A DNA stretch of 64,000 bases, taken from NCBI GenBank assembly GCA_964036275.1, contig OZ038435.1:14981634-15045633 (forward strand). The letters are read 5' to 3'. This DNA comes from Litoditis marina. Its lineage: Eukaryota; Nematoda; Chromadorea; Rhabditida; Rhabditidae. A program made the translations under genes and the position numbers. Shown here one piece after another: positions 14,001 through 26,043 of the stretch (positions within the stretch are counted from its first letter, which is position 1; each line of letters starts with the position of its first letter). The notes beneath the pieces were generated by a model, which made no database searches, was not told the DNA's origin, and worked only from the letters and a program-made list of their open reading frames with translations.

Positions 14001-14398
14001 TACGTTGAAACAGTTCCGAAATAATTGAATGGGCTGCTAACCAAAAACACTCCCAATTGACGTGAATGGAGTTACGATATTCGCACTACGTGAGATTTAG
14101 TGTTCAAACTCGGTATTTCTAAACTCCTCTCATTTGTAGGAACTCAACAATGTTCATCGCATTTGGATACGTTGAAACAGTTCCGAAATAATTGAATGGG
14201 CTGCTAACCAAAAACACTCCCAATTGACGTGAATGGAGTTACGATATTCGCACTACGTGAGATTTAGTGTTCAAACTCGGTATTTCTAAACTCCTCTCAT
14301 TTGTAGGAACACAAAAATGTTCATCTCATTTGGATACGTTGAAACAGTTCCGAAATAATTGAATGGGCTGCTAACCAAAAACACTCCCAATTGACGTG
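5056..14398. repeat. Long palindrome: 3.9-kb arms 5056-8955 and 10499-14398
   Basis: Rare variants pair exactly about one axis, with coordinate sums of 19454: 5306/14148 (T to G in the monomer), 6826/12628, 7248/12206, 7813/11641 (loss of one T) and 8847/10607. The first inner mismatch is at 8956/10498 and the outer end is the satellite edge at 14398. The 1.54-kb centre is satellite too but not mirrored. Only diagnostic sites were compared, not every base. An assembly artefact cannot be excluded from the sequence alone. Confidence 0.88.
9261..14398 (-). repeat. 167-bp satellite array, inverted arm (about 31 monomers)
   Basis: The same satellite in reverse orientation. The switch falls inside a monomer at 9260/9261, joining a forward unit after GGTTAGCAG to a reverse unit starting TTCAAACTCGG. 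The array stops abruptly at 14398, where single-copy DNA begins. From 10499 outward its private variants match the forward arm in mirror order. Confidence 0.96.
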
Positions 14399-14675
14399 GG
14401 GACCGCAGGAATTCAAGGTATTTGTGTTTTACTTCAATTTCTCTTTTTGACCCATCCCGCTCTTGTTTGGCGATAAAACTGGATGGGAAGTGACGTTTTG
14501 ATCAGTGAAAGTGACTATTGTTGAAACTGAGGTAGTTCTGAAACGTGATATAGTGGAATTCGAGTGCTCCAATGAATTATTCAACAAAATCCAATTTGCG
14601 GCCACACAACGCAAGTGAAAGTGTGAAGTACGTTAGAGCTACTTTTCGTTTATGATCTTCGTAACCTGTTTTCAG
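14399..14675. other. Unique DNA between satellite edge and first exon
   Basis: Single-copy AT-rich sequence. A donor-like AAG|GTATTT at 14416/14417, only 18 bp from the satellite edge, could be the remnant of an exon whose 5' part was replaced by satellite. A coding-like stretch at about 14500-14620 does not join the next exon in phase. No promoter element was recognised. Confidence 0.4.
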
Positions 14676-17600
14676 GAGGTTATGCTTGGATTCGGAGACG
14701 ATTACTTGTCTGAGATGGCATACCACGCGATGCATTCAAATGCGGTTGCGAACCCTCTACAACAAGCTCAGAACGCCATAGTTTTCCACACGGTGAGAAT
14801 ATTACAATTACTCCGGAAGCTTTTTTCGGCTGTTTGCACTGCAACATCAAATTATTCTATTCGTGACTTGGTCGAGTCGTTCTTGACCTAACTACAAAAG
14901 ACAATTAGGCTCCTTTCTAGCCAAGATCAGATAAAATGGCTCCTTTGAAAAATCTTGAATTTGCACGTATTTAAACCAGTAGGAATTGCAATTAGAAGTT
15001 TTTAGAGAAAGCTCAATTTTTCAGCTCGATTTGCTCTTCAACAAAATTAAATCGTCGGAAGTGAAGAATTCCACTCGAGAAGTTCTTCTTGTTAGCGGAG
15101 ATTGTTTCGAGCTGAAGGTAAATTAATCGATAGTGATGTAGATGTCAGCTTTAGTCAGAAACGAATTTTTCGTGAATCTGGGCCGTATATTATATTATGA
15201 TAAAAACGTATCGTTCACCGTGTTTGGCAGTTTGGTTCCAAGTCAAACTGATTTTCAATTATCTTCCAACAAAATCGCTTTTTGTGTGACGTTGCGCTAC
15301 TTAACGATCTGTCAAACCCCATTTCCAGGAGGATGCAACAATCCCAATGAGACCGGAGGATTACATTGTACGAATGAAGACTCCATTTCGCAGTACGAAT
15401 ATCAGAGCAGCCCTCACTTCCACTTTTGCTGCAATTAAAAATTTGCAATCACGAACAATGTCTAAGGAAATTGCCCTACTTCTCACGAGAGTATTCGCAC
15501 AGGTGCAATATACACTACTTTTTGTTTTTATTTACTTTTTGTATAGCTTGCCAGTTTTTCTGCCCTGTGTTTCCACGTTTTCACGTCGTGCTGTCCTGTA
15601 GAATTTTCGACCATGTACGATGCCTGAACATATTGCTACATTTCTGATTCTCACTAAGTATTCGAGTATTCAAACAGGTGTAGTATACACTCCTTATTGT
15701 TTTCATTCGAGCACTCATTGAGTCTTTTTCAGATCATTCCCTGTGATGCGAATGTTGGTCTGTCGTATTCTCCGTTGAAAGCAAAGAGTAAACATTTCGA
15801 ACAACTGCCCGAACATGTTGCAAATGATATAGCTCGTAAGTTCATTACTACAACTTGGCCAACAAAACAAAAGGCGGCTGTGTTGGATCGCCCACTGAAC
15901 TCTTCCGTTTTTGATTACTATCGAGGTGAGGATTACCTTAGTTTCAACAATACGCTTTCACAAGGAAAACTCTCACTTTCCAAACAGTTTTGTATATATA
16001 TGTAAGCCAAGCTTCACGCTCCATAATCTTCCTCCACTCCAGGTATTATTGCGGCGCATGTGGGTAGACGAACAGATATTGCTGTACTTCCCACTCCTAA
16101 GAAACTAACTCTCTCGGACTGGATTGGTGTCGTAAAAACGGCAATGACCGAAGTTCTGTGAGTCATTTTGTTGAGCTTTTCTACTTAATTTATCAGTCAA
16201 CTTTGCTCGCTGTCTTTCGTAACATCATCTGCATAAACCAAAAACGTGAAGTTTCTCGATTAGTATTGAAGAGAGTACAAAAAAGTATAGTTAGTGATTT
16301 TAATAAACGCTTTTAATGCATGCAATTATAGTTTTCAGTCCAGTTTTCGTTTTAGTGGGTACGGTCCACATCGTAGAAGCTCTACGCGCTGGGAAGGAAT
16401 GACACTAGAGGAATATAAATCTCAACTGAAATTGGATACCTCTGTGCCCATCGAATTTGTACATCCTGAATTTGGTCAGAGTTCGGCTGCGGAGAGAAAA
16501 ATATTGACGGCTTTGAAAGAATTACACGATAAGTTTGTTTAAAACTTTTTATTCTATTTTTCTCTTTTTTTCATCCAGTTTTCTTCTTTTATCTCTACAT
16601 GTTCATCACCACAAGTATCGAATTCTACTTCGAATTCTTAAAAAAGGTAGTTCGAAGTATAAGGTAGAACATAGCAAAACGTGTTTTCCTCGTCTATTGA
16701 GGTTTAACTGTTCCATTTGACTAACGGCAAATGTATAATATCGATTCGGGCTAACTGATTGCTCACATGGTATACCTCCCAGATTGGTATGTTTCCAGTT
16801 CACAAACTTCTGATGCTAACCAAAGTTTTCACCAAGCTGCTGTGGAGTCGACTGGGAACAGGAGCGATAAGTTCTGGTGAATTATTTTTCGATTCAAAGA
16901 TCATTGAATTTGGTTTTGAAAAAGCTAGCTATACAAGAGAAAAAAAACTACATAGGAAAATGCTGTTTAAAAACGTTTAGCTGTTGAAGATAAATGGTAA
17001 TCTCATTTTCATTACCAAGTGATCACTCATAGTATTTTTCTAGCGTGAGGAACCAGCGTCGAGATGAGAATTCGCCAGCAGAATGTTCCAAGGACCATGA
17101 CATGGTGCAGAACGTAAGAACAACGTGAGTTACAGTCGAGTGTTGTTATCCTCTCTGTTGACAGTTTTATGTGTTTTTTGCTCTTTCACTGAGAGTAGAT
17201 CGACTGTAACGCATGAATCAGTTATGACTATTGATCAAAAAGTAACCCGGTTTTCGATGAGATTATCTCCATAAGCAAGATCGAAAAAAACGTTTGACTC
17301 TATTGTCTCGTTGAAAATTGAAATTGAAAGAATGAAATTGAAGTATTGACTTGTTGAAAAAAGAATATTGACGTTTTATTCCGGAGTACTGTCTGTCACT
17401 ATTCTTTAGTCCCTCGGATGAACAACAGGATGTGAATTTGCCCGCGAATTCCGTACAGGAAAGGGAAGGTTCTACAGCCCACCAGGAAAACTACGTCATG
17501 CTCCAAAACATTACAACGGGGTTAGTTACAGTCGTATGTTGATATTCTTCTTTCTCGTCCCTGTGTTTATTCTTTATTTCAATAACCTCCCATTTCACTG

Positions 17601-18568
17601 AAGGCAGGTGAAATTTTCACGCTTTAGCGAGGTTTGATCGTTCAATTTCCGGTCTATATAGTAATACGTTCTCCACCATTCTATACAAAAAACATCAATT
17701 GACCCGTTTTGGTGACATGCATTTTGCTTTTTTCGTTTTGAGCTGGCGCAAAAATGGAAATAGTGACTCAAACAATTGAATATTGCATCATCATGATTAT
17801 ATAAACATCTGGATTACGATAATGGCAGAAAAAAGTTATGTTACTGTTCGTGTTTGTCTTTTTACAGACCGCTACCGTCGGAAGCTTTCAATGATACAAT
17901 GTATGATCACTACAATGAATTCTTGACCTACTTGAAAGACCAAAATAGGTGGGTAATTTTAATTCATGATTACGAGTTGCCCAGTGCGTTAGTAATCATA
18001 TCGCTATTGTATGAACAGAAACACTTTATAGCGCATATAAGGAGACTTTGTTGGTTAGTCGATTAGATTGCCCGTTTTTCAATGAAATCGAGATTTCGAA
18101 ACACCCTAATTCTACCAATAGTCGCATTCACTGGTGAAAAACTCACCTATCAGCTCGTTTTATGGTTCGATTACCCAAATAAAACACCTGATTTCCAATA
18201 AATGTTCGGGGTTCTAAATGTCGTCCATGCTTTATAGGCTCCCACAATCGCCGGCGTCTGTTGCATATGACCATTTCAAGCAGCTCTTGATCAATTCACC
18301 GCAGGAAAGGTGAGCATTGTGAAAAAAGACAGCTAATTATCATATATTTTCATGTATATCTTTGAAATAATTGGATATTCACTATGTTTGGTGTACAATC
18401 CGTTTGATGAAAATCTTAGCGTACGAAATTAATCAGAAGACTTTGACCAATCAAAAATTACATTTTTGTAGATATTAAGGTGTCACATAAGGACAGATAT
18501 TAATAAGTAGCTATATTTTCTCTCATTGCAGAATGTCCCAGAATCTTGAAGATATACGTCAATTGTGA
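14676..18568 (+). CDS. Twelve-exon gene, unrecognised protein of about 440 aa
   Basis: Exons are 14676-14792, 15025-15117, 15329-15502, 15733-15925, 16043-16157, 16356-16532, 16799-16876, 17044-17124, 17410-17520, 17868-17948, 18238-18309 and 18532-18568 (TGA at 18566). Every junction has GT-AG ends and the phase is kept across all twelve, which is strong evidence for a functional gene. The likely start is ATG 14682, seven bases behind a TTTTCAG acceptor that may be a spliced-leader site. An AATAAA lies at 18759. The protein is soluble-looking, with no signal peptide or membrane segment. The N-terminal 300 residues look globular. Exons 7-9 are polar, rich in Ser, Gln, Asn and Asp, and look disordered. 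The last exons encode two short related pieces with a YDHxxxxL pattern (YDHYNEFL and YDHFKQLL). I do not recognise the family. Confidence 0.82.
17868..18309 (+). other. Duplicated short C-terminal module (two exons)
   Basis: Exon 10 (17868-17948) and exon 11 (18238-18309) both start after a 2-nt phase and encode similar short peptides, P-x-S-x-A followed by a Y-D-H-x-x-x-x-L core. Equal phase and similar length suggest an internal exon duplication. A repeated peptide motif of this type could be a small binding site (inference). Confidence 0.5.
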
Positions 18569-18840
18569 ATAGCGTCTCTGGAAGTGGTCGATCTTCACCT
18601 CATATTTCACCTCATCGATCTTCACCTCATATTGTTCTAGTTATTAATTCATTCCAACATTTTCAGTTGTTCTAACGTTGCTTCGGCCTGCCATCATGTT
18701 TTAATGTTGTTATTTGTTTTTGTTCACCTCGGAAAAACACGTGTATTGGTCAAATTTCAATAAATATGACTGTCTTTGTTGTTTTCAACTTAAAAGTCCT
18801 TGAATTGATTTCGTTCGGTATTTTTTGTTAGAACGAGTCG
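18569..18840 (+). terminator. 3' UTR and poly(A) signal of the 12-exon gene
   Basis: AT-rich DNA after the stop at 18568. AATAAA at 18759-18764 is the first good poly(A) signal. A short repeat, TCGATCTTCACCTCATAT, occurs twice near 18589-18635. Nothing else is seen. Confidence 0.55.
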
Positions 18841-18879
18841 AATGAAAATTCTTAATTGTTATCCAGCGGCGCGCCGATT

Positions 18880-18962
18880 GGTTGCCGATGCCATGCCGGT
18901 TAGTTGCCCGCGCCGAGCTGACTGGTCAAAACGGCATCCTTCTGGCAGGGCATCGGCAACCA
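18880..18962. repeat. Small GC-rich inverted repeat
   Basis: GGTTGCCGATGCC (18880-18892) pairs with the complementary stretch at 18950-18962, in a GC-rich island unlike the AT-rich surroundings. It precedes the dispersed repeat at 19032. An open frame crossing it has no intron signals and is not called. Confidence 0.6.
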
Positions 18963-19031
18963 ACCGGCTCGGCATCGGCAGAAATGTTTCCCAGAAACTG
19001 ATTTCCCATGCTGGTCACTTTCTTGGTAACT

Positions 19032-20220
19032 ATCGCGCGCAGCGCGAAGCGCTGTGCGAGATTTGTCTTTGGTCTGGCTGTGACAAGAAAAGTAAACCCA
19101 GTTTAAGTGTTTTTACTCAACCGATTTCGTTGAAAATTGTGGAAGACATGTGATACCTACTCAAACACTCGCGGAGCAAAAAAAATTGAGAAAAAATTGT
19201 TCAATCAAAGTTATAGACATTTTTCGGAAAGTGTCTGCGTCTCTCCATTTAGCACGCTCTCTCACTCTCTCTGTCCGGTCGACAACTCAAACTGTATTGT
19301 AACTTAGAGTAACAATTACCGATTTGCTCGAAAATTGAAATATTATGCCATCGTGACTTTTATTTGAGTATGAAGTATTCTATTCCTGACGTCCTTCAGG
19401 ATTCTGGAGACCGGATGACGTCATTATTGAAAAGTGCAAAGTTGACGTCACATATATTTTCAAATGATGGTAATATCTTAGAAAGGGTCAATTAACGGAG
19501 AAACTCAATCTGAAAGTGACGTATTCTGAGATTCTGGAGACCAGATGACGTCATTTTTGAAAAGTGCAAAGTTGACGTCACATATATTTTTAAACGATGG
19601 TAATATCTTAGAAAGGGTCAATTAACGGTGAAACTCAATCTGAGAGTGATTTATTCTGGGGTTCTGGAGACCAGATGACGTCGATTTTGAAAAGTGCAAA
19701 GTTGACGTCACATATATTTTTAAACGATGGTAATATCTTAGAAAGGGTCAATTAACGGTGAAACTCAATCTGAGAGTGATGTATTCTGGGATTCTGGAGA
19801 CCAGATGAAGTCGATTTTCAAAAGTGCAAAGTTGACGTCACATATATTTTCAAATGCTGAAAATATCTTAAAAATGGTAAATTAACGACAAAACTTTATC
19901 TAAATATGACTTATTCTGGAAATCAGAAGGCCAGATGACGTCAACTTTCAAAAAATTGACGTGAAATATGTTTTCGAATGCTGAAAGTTTCTTAGAAATG
20001 GTTAATTTACGATGAAACTTCGTACTTCATTCAAACATGACGTATTCTGGGATTCTGAAGGGCAGAGGACAGAGAGTAAGTTCTCAGAACTGCAATGTTG
20101 ACGTCATATTTTTCTCAAATGATAGTAATACGTGGCAAGTGGTTCATTAAGAAAACAATTTTATCTGCACCGTACAGATCAAACCACATACCTACGGCAT
20201 GTATACAAAAAGAGAAAAAT
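19032..20220 (+). repeat. Dispersed repeat family R1, copy 1
   Basis: It begins with a GC-rich palindromic head (CGCGCAGCGCGAAGCGCTG) and ends in a stretch containing CGTACAGATCAAACCACATA. A second copy starts at 62880 and runs past the window end. Inside are unit repeats whose GTTGACGTCA landmark falls at 19441, 19571, 19701 and 19831, exactly 130 bp apart, then two diverged units near 19956 and 20098. No protein-coding frame was recognised. Its class is unknown and no clear target duplication was found. Confidence 0.85.
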
Positions 20221-20731
20221 TCATGAAAAAGTGGGGGCCCAACGACTGTGAGATTTGTCTTCTGCTGTGCGCCCCTTAGACAACTACTCTCAAATGGAGC
20301 AGCTACTGCTACAAAAACCGAAAAATACTCATGTATAACTGTTAATTACAAACATACAAAAGTCGTAAAATATTTTCTCAAACCTGTAAACTAGAATCTA
20401 CAAATCACAGATGTTAACTCAATGTAGTTAATTATAGAGTTCCTGGTTTTGTGCACAATGGTTGGTGTTTTTGATCATTACTTCAATTCTAGGTGCTATA
20501 ACGTTCGGCATATTATTCAACAGTTGTTCTCTATTTCGCAGCTGTGACTTGTAGATTCTAGTTTACAGGTTTGAGAAAATATTTTACGACTTTTGTATGT
20601 TTGTAATTAACAGTTATACATGAATATTTTTCGGTTTTTGTAGCAGTAGCTGCTCCATTTGAGAGTAGTTGTCTAAGGGGCGCACAGCAGAAGACAAATC
20701 TCACAGTCGTTGGGCCCCCACTTTTTCATGA
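20221..20731. mobile_element. Foldback (hairpin) element, 190-bp arms
   Basis: The 20221-20411 stretch is repeated in reverse complement at 20541-20731 with very few mismatches, around a 130-bp AT-rich loop. Both ends are TCATGAAAAAGTGGGGG. It holds no coding frame, so it is best read as a non-autonomous MITE-like or foldback element. It abuts the end of R1 and could be part of it; copy 2 of R1 is cut before this point. Confidence 0.85.
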
Positions 20732-22032
20732 ATTCATTCTCATTTGTCGCTGTTCCAACATTCACTCTGACAATAAAAATTGCCCACACTACGTAAAAAT
20801 TGAAGAGGAGGAGAAAGCGGACAAGGAAAAAACTGATGAAGTCATCATCGACATTAGAGTTTCTAAGAGTCATCATTTTTATTAGAGCCATCGATTTTCC
20901 AGATATTAGAGTGATCTTCAGTTATAGGCGTGATTCTCTAAATTTTATATTGTCCCAAATTCTCTAAATTTTATATTGTCCCAATGTATATTGTCCCAAT
21001 TTTATATTGTCCCAATGTATATTGTCCCAAATTACAATGTCACAACGTCTCATTTTACGTTTCATAAAATGTCTCATTCGAATGTCTCATTTTCAATCTA
21101 TCTGAACGAAAATCTAAGTACTTGCTCATCTTCGCACGGCACATTATCATTTCTATCTGTTTGGGGTGATACTCACCCGAGCTCTTCACTTTTTCTCACT
21201 CTAATGTCTCGCACTCACCGCCTGTCGTTCGGTTTCTAACACGATCTAGAATCAAAATCGCGCATATTAACCGATAATAGGAGATTGAGATTTTGAAATT
21301 TAAACGTGAGACATTTGAACTAGACGCTTCAGACCATAGTAATCAACATGGTTACAATAGCTGATGTTGCATATCACTGGCTGTCTGTATGAGTATTGCC
21401 GCAATTTCATGCCTTTTCGTTCTCTGTAATCGTTTTAACATCACAAATTCAGTTTTTGCTTGACTCACATTTTGCCTGCTAGCTGAAGCAACATGTTTAG
21501 ATGAACCTTTGCTGAAACGTTTGGGTTTTAAAAATTACGTACCTGTTGATTAGTTTCGGGCTCACTGCTCGCATTCAAGTTAGGATACAATTGATTTGTG
21601 TTTGATGACCCATCACGAAAAGCCATGACAACCTTGAAACGTGTTAATTGAATTGTTAGATACACAAGTGCATTGAAAATAAAGGAAACGACAGAACTAA
21701 CGGCCGGTTAATGAAAAATTGAGTATTGTTGACTTCTCTGAGAACATTCTTGTGCGACACTGATAACTGCTAATAACCCTAACTCCCCATTTATGATCCA
21801 TGTTTCGATGAAATTTGCGCCATTGGCTATAATAACTTCGATAATAAACTTTGATAGCAACTCTTGCCGAGTAATAAAAGACGCAGTTGCGTCACACTCT
21901 TTGAACACAAACAATTGCCGCCCGTACAGTGATGTTCTTATTTCCTCTTCCTATATTTCCAAACACTACTCAACAAAACAAATGTTTTTTTCCCAGATTA
22001 CAACCAGTTTTCGATAGTTTTCTATGTGATTA
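20732..22032. other. Intergenic, AT-rich
   Basis: Contains an imperfect short tandem repeat at about 20934-21030 built on ATATTGTCCCAA, with further ATGTCTCA-like repeats to about 21090. Open frames in the rest show no splice signals or composition that supports a gene. Confidence 0.5.
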
Positions 22033-23128
22033 TGGCCGTTGATGAGGTTACTGAATCGTCTGAAAATGTCACTCAACACGGAAACACGGTTAGTTTTATT
22101 CCAGGTTTTTTGAATGAAAATAGCCGTCAATCACTGTTATTCTCTCCCAATTGGCATATTTCACAACAACTCATTGAAACCAAAAAGCTATGAAAAAGGT
22201 GAGGGTAAAAGAGAAAAAATAGAAAATAAAGAGAAAAAATAAAACGCCAGAGCTAGGAAGAGATGAGGAGAGAGAAAAGAGCAGAGAGGAGAAGCAAATG
22301 ACAAAAACGTAAAAAGAAAAGTTTAACAGAGTGCACTGTTGATTTCTTCTTCTTTTGGTTATGAATGTAATAATGGTATGAGCTCTAGTCCAACATTAAC
22401 TAGCGTGTGCTTTTTCTGCGTGGATGTGCAACAACTATGTTCAGTAAAACATATTGAGAAGTTAGTGAACAAGCTGTTTCCAGAGCGACAAGTACCCCTT
22501 TCTACATTCAGCGAATCCTAACAGAGTCAAAATCATTGTAGCTGTTCTCGACGGAGATCAAAGTGAAGAAACAAAGAATGGTTTTGTCCGAGAACAACTG
22601 CCGGAATGTTATCCGAAGTATTTGGAATGGGTAAGACAAATACCAGTGACCATATTCACCCAAATTCGGTTGTCACTCAAGAGAAAGATCCTAACCAGAT
22701 TTGCGCTTCTGGAAAAGCTGAAAAAGATGATGATGCGAAATGAGTATTGCTGAAAACTGCTGATTTTTAACGTAAATGGAACTGTGTTTTTGAAAATTGT
22801 TCAATACTCTGTTTTATCAGCTGATCATGTTTCTGGCGATATAGTAGTACCTTCTTAACTTCTATAACAAAACAGACTTTGAAATTTTGCTCAAAAAGGG
22901 TACTCCGCTATTTGATTCGAGACTGATCGTTTATATCAAGAACCTTTATGTTTATAGGAACAAGAACGCAGAAAATCGCACTTTCTCGCGGACCTTCCTG
23001 AGTACGTTCGAAAACTGTGTGAGGGTCTCATCTCGAAAGGTGATTTAGACCAGCTGGAAAAGGAATTGTATACACAAAAAAGGAGTCAATCGCACATGGA
23101 GGCGTTTGGAGATTGGCGGAAGAATCTG
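22033..23128 (+). CDS. Candidate multi-exon gene, unrecognised
   Basis: Candidate exons: from ATG 22033 to a GTTAGT donor near 22089 (starting MAVDEVTES); 22512-22630, acceptor TTCAG and donor GTAAGA; and 22958-23128, acceptor TTTATAG and donor GTTAGT. The last two join in phase and give a charged, helical-looking protein with no membrane segment. A middle exon around 22400-22510 is probable but not resolved, and no stop exon was found before 23300. It may be an incomplete gene or a relic. The family is unknown. Confidence 0.45.
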
Positions 23129-25115
23129 GTTAGTGGCTCACTTTATGAGCGTTTTTTTAATACAAAGACATGACCACTTTCTCACTCAAAATAATATGGT
23201 TTTTGTTAATTTTCCTGTGCGTTTCCGCACATTAATGGCGCATAGCGCACTTAAAGGAGACCCCAGAGCAACTTCAATAAGGGGTGAAATATTATGAAAA
23301 GTTCGAATCTGGCATTACTTTTACAAAACAAGGCCTTATTAAGGTATTATTGGGGATTCGAGTTCTAATATATATGCCTCTCCCCTATGTTAGAGTCAGA
23401 CATGCAGAGTGATGCGCCTCCCACATGAGAGGTCGCAATCAATGAAATCATAGAAAGCCGGATATTTGTCAAACGCTGAAGTTAAAACAAAGCAATATTT
23501 TGACAAAAATAAATCAAATTTACCAGCGTTTCACGAAAACCATATCTTTGAGGTTTTCGAACGTATGGCGCTATGGCAGAAAAGATCGTTTTCACTAGGC
23601 AGAGGTCACTAACTGTGTGTAAATAAATGTTCATATACAATATAAAATAAGAAAACACAACCACTTTATGCGAATTGACAAGGTAGTCCTACAACAAAAA
23701 AGCCGATCTGACTAATAGAATAAAATCGGAACAATGAAGAATTAGACAACATTTAAACATCGTGTTATCATTTTCAGAAGTTATTATATGATTTGAAAAC
23801 CACCACAACGCTAAACAATATGTGACTAGGAATGAATTCACGTACGCTCATGTTCAACCACCTCTATCAAAGTCCCACTAGTTCTCTGAACAAAAATTGT
23901 AAACATATGAAGTTTTCCAAATGCAAACAGAACAAACCCGAAAACTAAACATCACAAATGCATGCAAAGAACTAACAGAGACTCATTGTGAAAAGTGCAG
24001 CTCCAATAAAGGAGAGACATCAGAAATCGCCCGGCCAGCGAAACAGTCTGCGTGAACCACTGATTGGCTTCTGAAATTATATGGATTGAAAACTGGGTAC
24101 CTGGATAAACCATTTGAGAACCAATCATAGATACCGACCCACGTTTCTCACACTAGAATTTTTTTTATTGTTCGCCTGTTCGTCAAGAATGGAACACGAA
24201 ATAAAAATCAGAAGCACCCAGATTTTCCTATTTATAACATGAAATGTGATTATTCTGCCGAATATGAGCCCAGCCTTCAGTTTTTGTATTATTGACTACG
24301 CGACCAGAATTTTTTTAAACAATTACGGTCCTATTTCGACAACATTTGATGTATTTGAATAAAAAAAATGGGATAATTCTTGTACAATAGCTACATTGTC
24401 GTAATATGTGACGAGACTGGAAACATGAACATTTCAGCAATCTGAGTCACATTTTAGTAGTAAAAACTCATCAGCATTCCTTCTAAGAGCCTCTATCCAC
24501 AAAGCTGGAATCCTAGAACTGATCCTTCCTATTGGAATGGTTTACTTAAAATCCACCCGTTTCATTCTCTAGAAGGATTGATTGACGAACACCTGAAACA
24601 AGTGTACGTTACGTTTTTACTTTTCAGCATGAAAATCGAATAATTTGTTTACAAACTACATCAGAAACTGTGAGCTGGGAACAGCACGCAAAACTAGAAA
24701 AATACGCAGAGCATCCATGAGTACAAATCATGAGTATCCAGGTCTTTTTCAAAAATAAACCAACAACCAACCATATTCAAAAAAGTCATAAAGCCAGTAA
24801 TCAAGGTTTGTTTTATATTTGCATTTGACCTTGGTGAAACTTGTATGCCAGATAGGTGTAATTGCTTTATGAGAAGGAACTTTTCAATATAAATACTGTA
24901 AAATGTTTGCTTTTACATCAAAATAAGCAGTTTTCACGGAGAATCGAGCTAATTTTCTCTTACTTTCTAGCTATTCGTACAACGTTACACCAATATAGCG
25001 ATAGTTATCACTAGTAATAGTAGATACATGGCAGGGTATGAAGAGGATAATCAGGTTTATATTGAGAAAAGTTTGCGACTACATGAACGTGAAAAATGAG
25101 AGTAAATGAACTCAC
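23129..25115. other. Intergenic or intronic AT-rich DNA
   Basis: No conserved motif, long open frame or repeat was recognised in this 2-kb stretch. Confidence 0.5.
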
Positions 25116-25238
25116 TTCTGCGAGTATGGCAACTAATCATTTGCCGCCCAACAGATGATTGATCCAGCACAACATCATCTTCATCGGTATCGATCGAGCA
25201 AGAAAAAGATGAAACATCCACCAGTCGAAAGGAAATGC
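25116..25238 (-). CDS. Isolated candidate exon, minus strand
   Basis: On the minus strand a TTTTCAG acceptor precedes 25238 and a GTGAGT donor follows 25116. Between them is a 123-base open stretch with a Ser-rich then acidic peptide containing DTDEDD. Partner exons were not found. The LTR element begins about 200 bp upstream on this strand and may have separated it from the rest of its gene. Confidence 0.3.
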
Positions 25239-25445
25239 CTGAAAACGTGATTTTGCATGCTGAATGGAGACAAGGGTCTTTTAGGTGAATAGTCAGAAAT
25301 AGTAGGATAAATATGTAGAGCAAAACAAATGAATCGAACAAATCAACAAACGATACACAAATTAAACAATGAATGTAAAATAAAGTTCGTGTGAGCCTTG
25401 TAGGATTCCTCACAATTATTGCTTCTTCTATTTGTTGATCAATAC

Positions 25446-25682
25446 TGTTGTGTGGTTACACACAGGTCTATTTCATTCCTGTTGTAACATGTTAACTGTT
25501 TAGCATATTTGCGCACAGGTGTAAAATAACGTGTCGCGCTTCTCGTCTATCTAGAGAATTGTATCGTCTGCCTACGAATAAACCGGTCTACCTCTCTCGT
25601 CTTTTTGCTTGTACAGGTATAACCTTGGTGTTGATATCTGTGTGTGTTATCAGTGTTGATCCTTTGTGGTAAGGATACAACA
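25446..25682 (+). repeat. 5' LTR
   Basis: Starts TGTTGTGTGG and ends GGATACAACA, with an AATAAA inside. A TGG-starting stretch at 25687 is a possible primer-binding site. Confidence 0.9.
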
Positions 25683-26043
25683 TAACTGGCGATCAGGATA
25701 GGCAAAAGTTGTTGTTGTTGTTTCCCTGTTTTTGTCGTCTACAAAGTCTCTCGTACGAAGAGATCGACACTTTATTGGCTGCGTCTTGTGAAGCAAACGA
25801 GGCGTAGTAACTCTGAAACCTGTTAAGCGGGAATCAGAACAATCTGTTTGTTGTGAAGTGCTAGGTCTGTACGAGACGGTAAGTACTGTCACCGACCCCC
25901 GCGAAGTGAGCACCCAGTTGAATTGCTGGTAAAGCCTTTTCCTTAGGGGAAGTGCTGCCCAATTTTTCAATTGATCCTTTCTACCGGAGGTCAGGAGAAG
26001 TGCTGCCCAAATTTTCATTTGGAGCAAATACGCACTAAACAAC

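Noticed and set aside
1..14398. Regular repeats as a possible CRISPR array
   Set aside because: The whole 167-bp unit repeats with no unique spacers, and the setting is an animal genome.
18842..19153. 103-aa frame at 18842
   Set aside because: It spans a GC-rich inverted repeat and the head of dispersed family R1, with no splice or family support.
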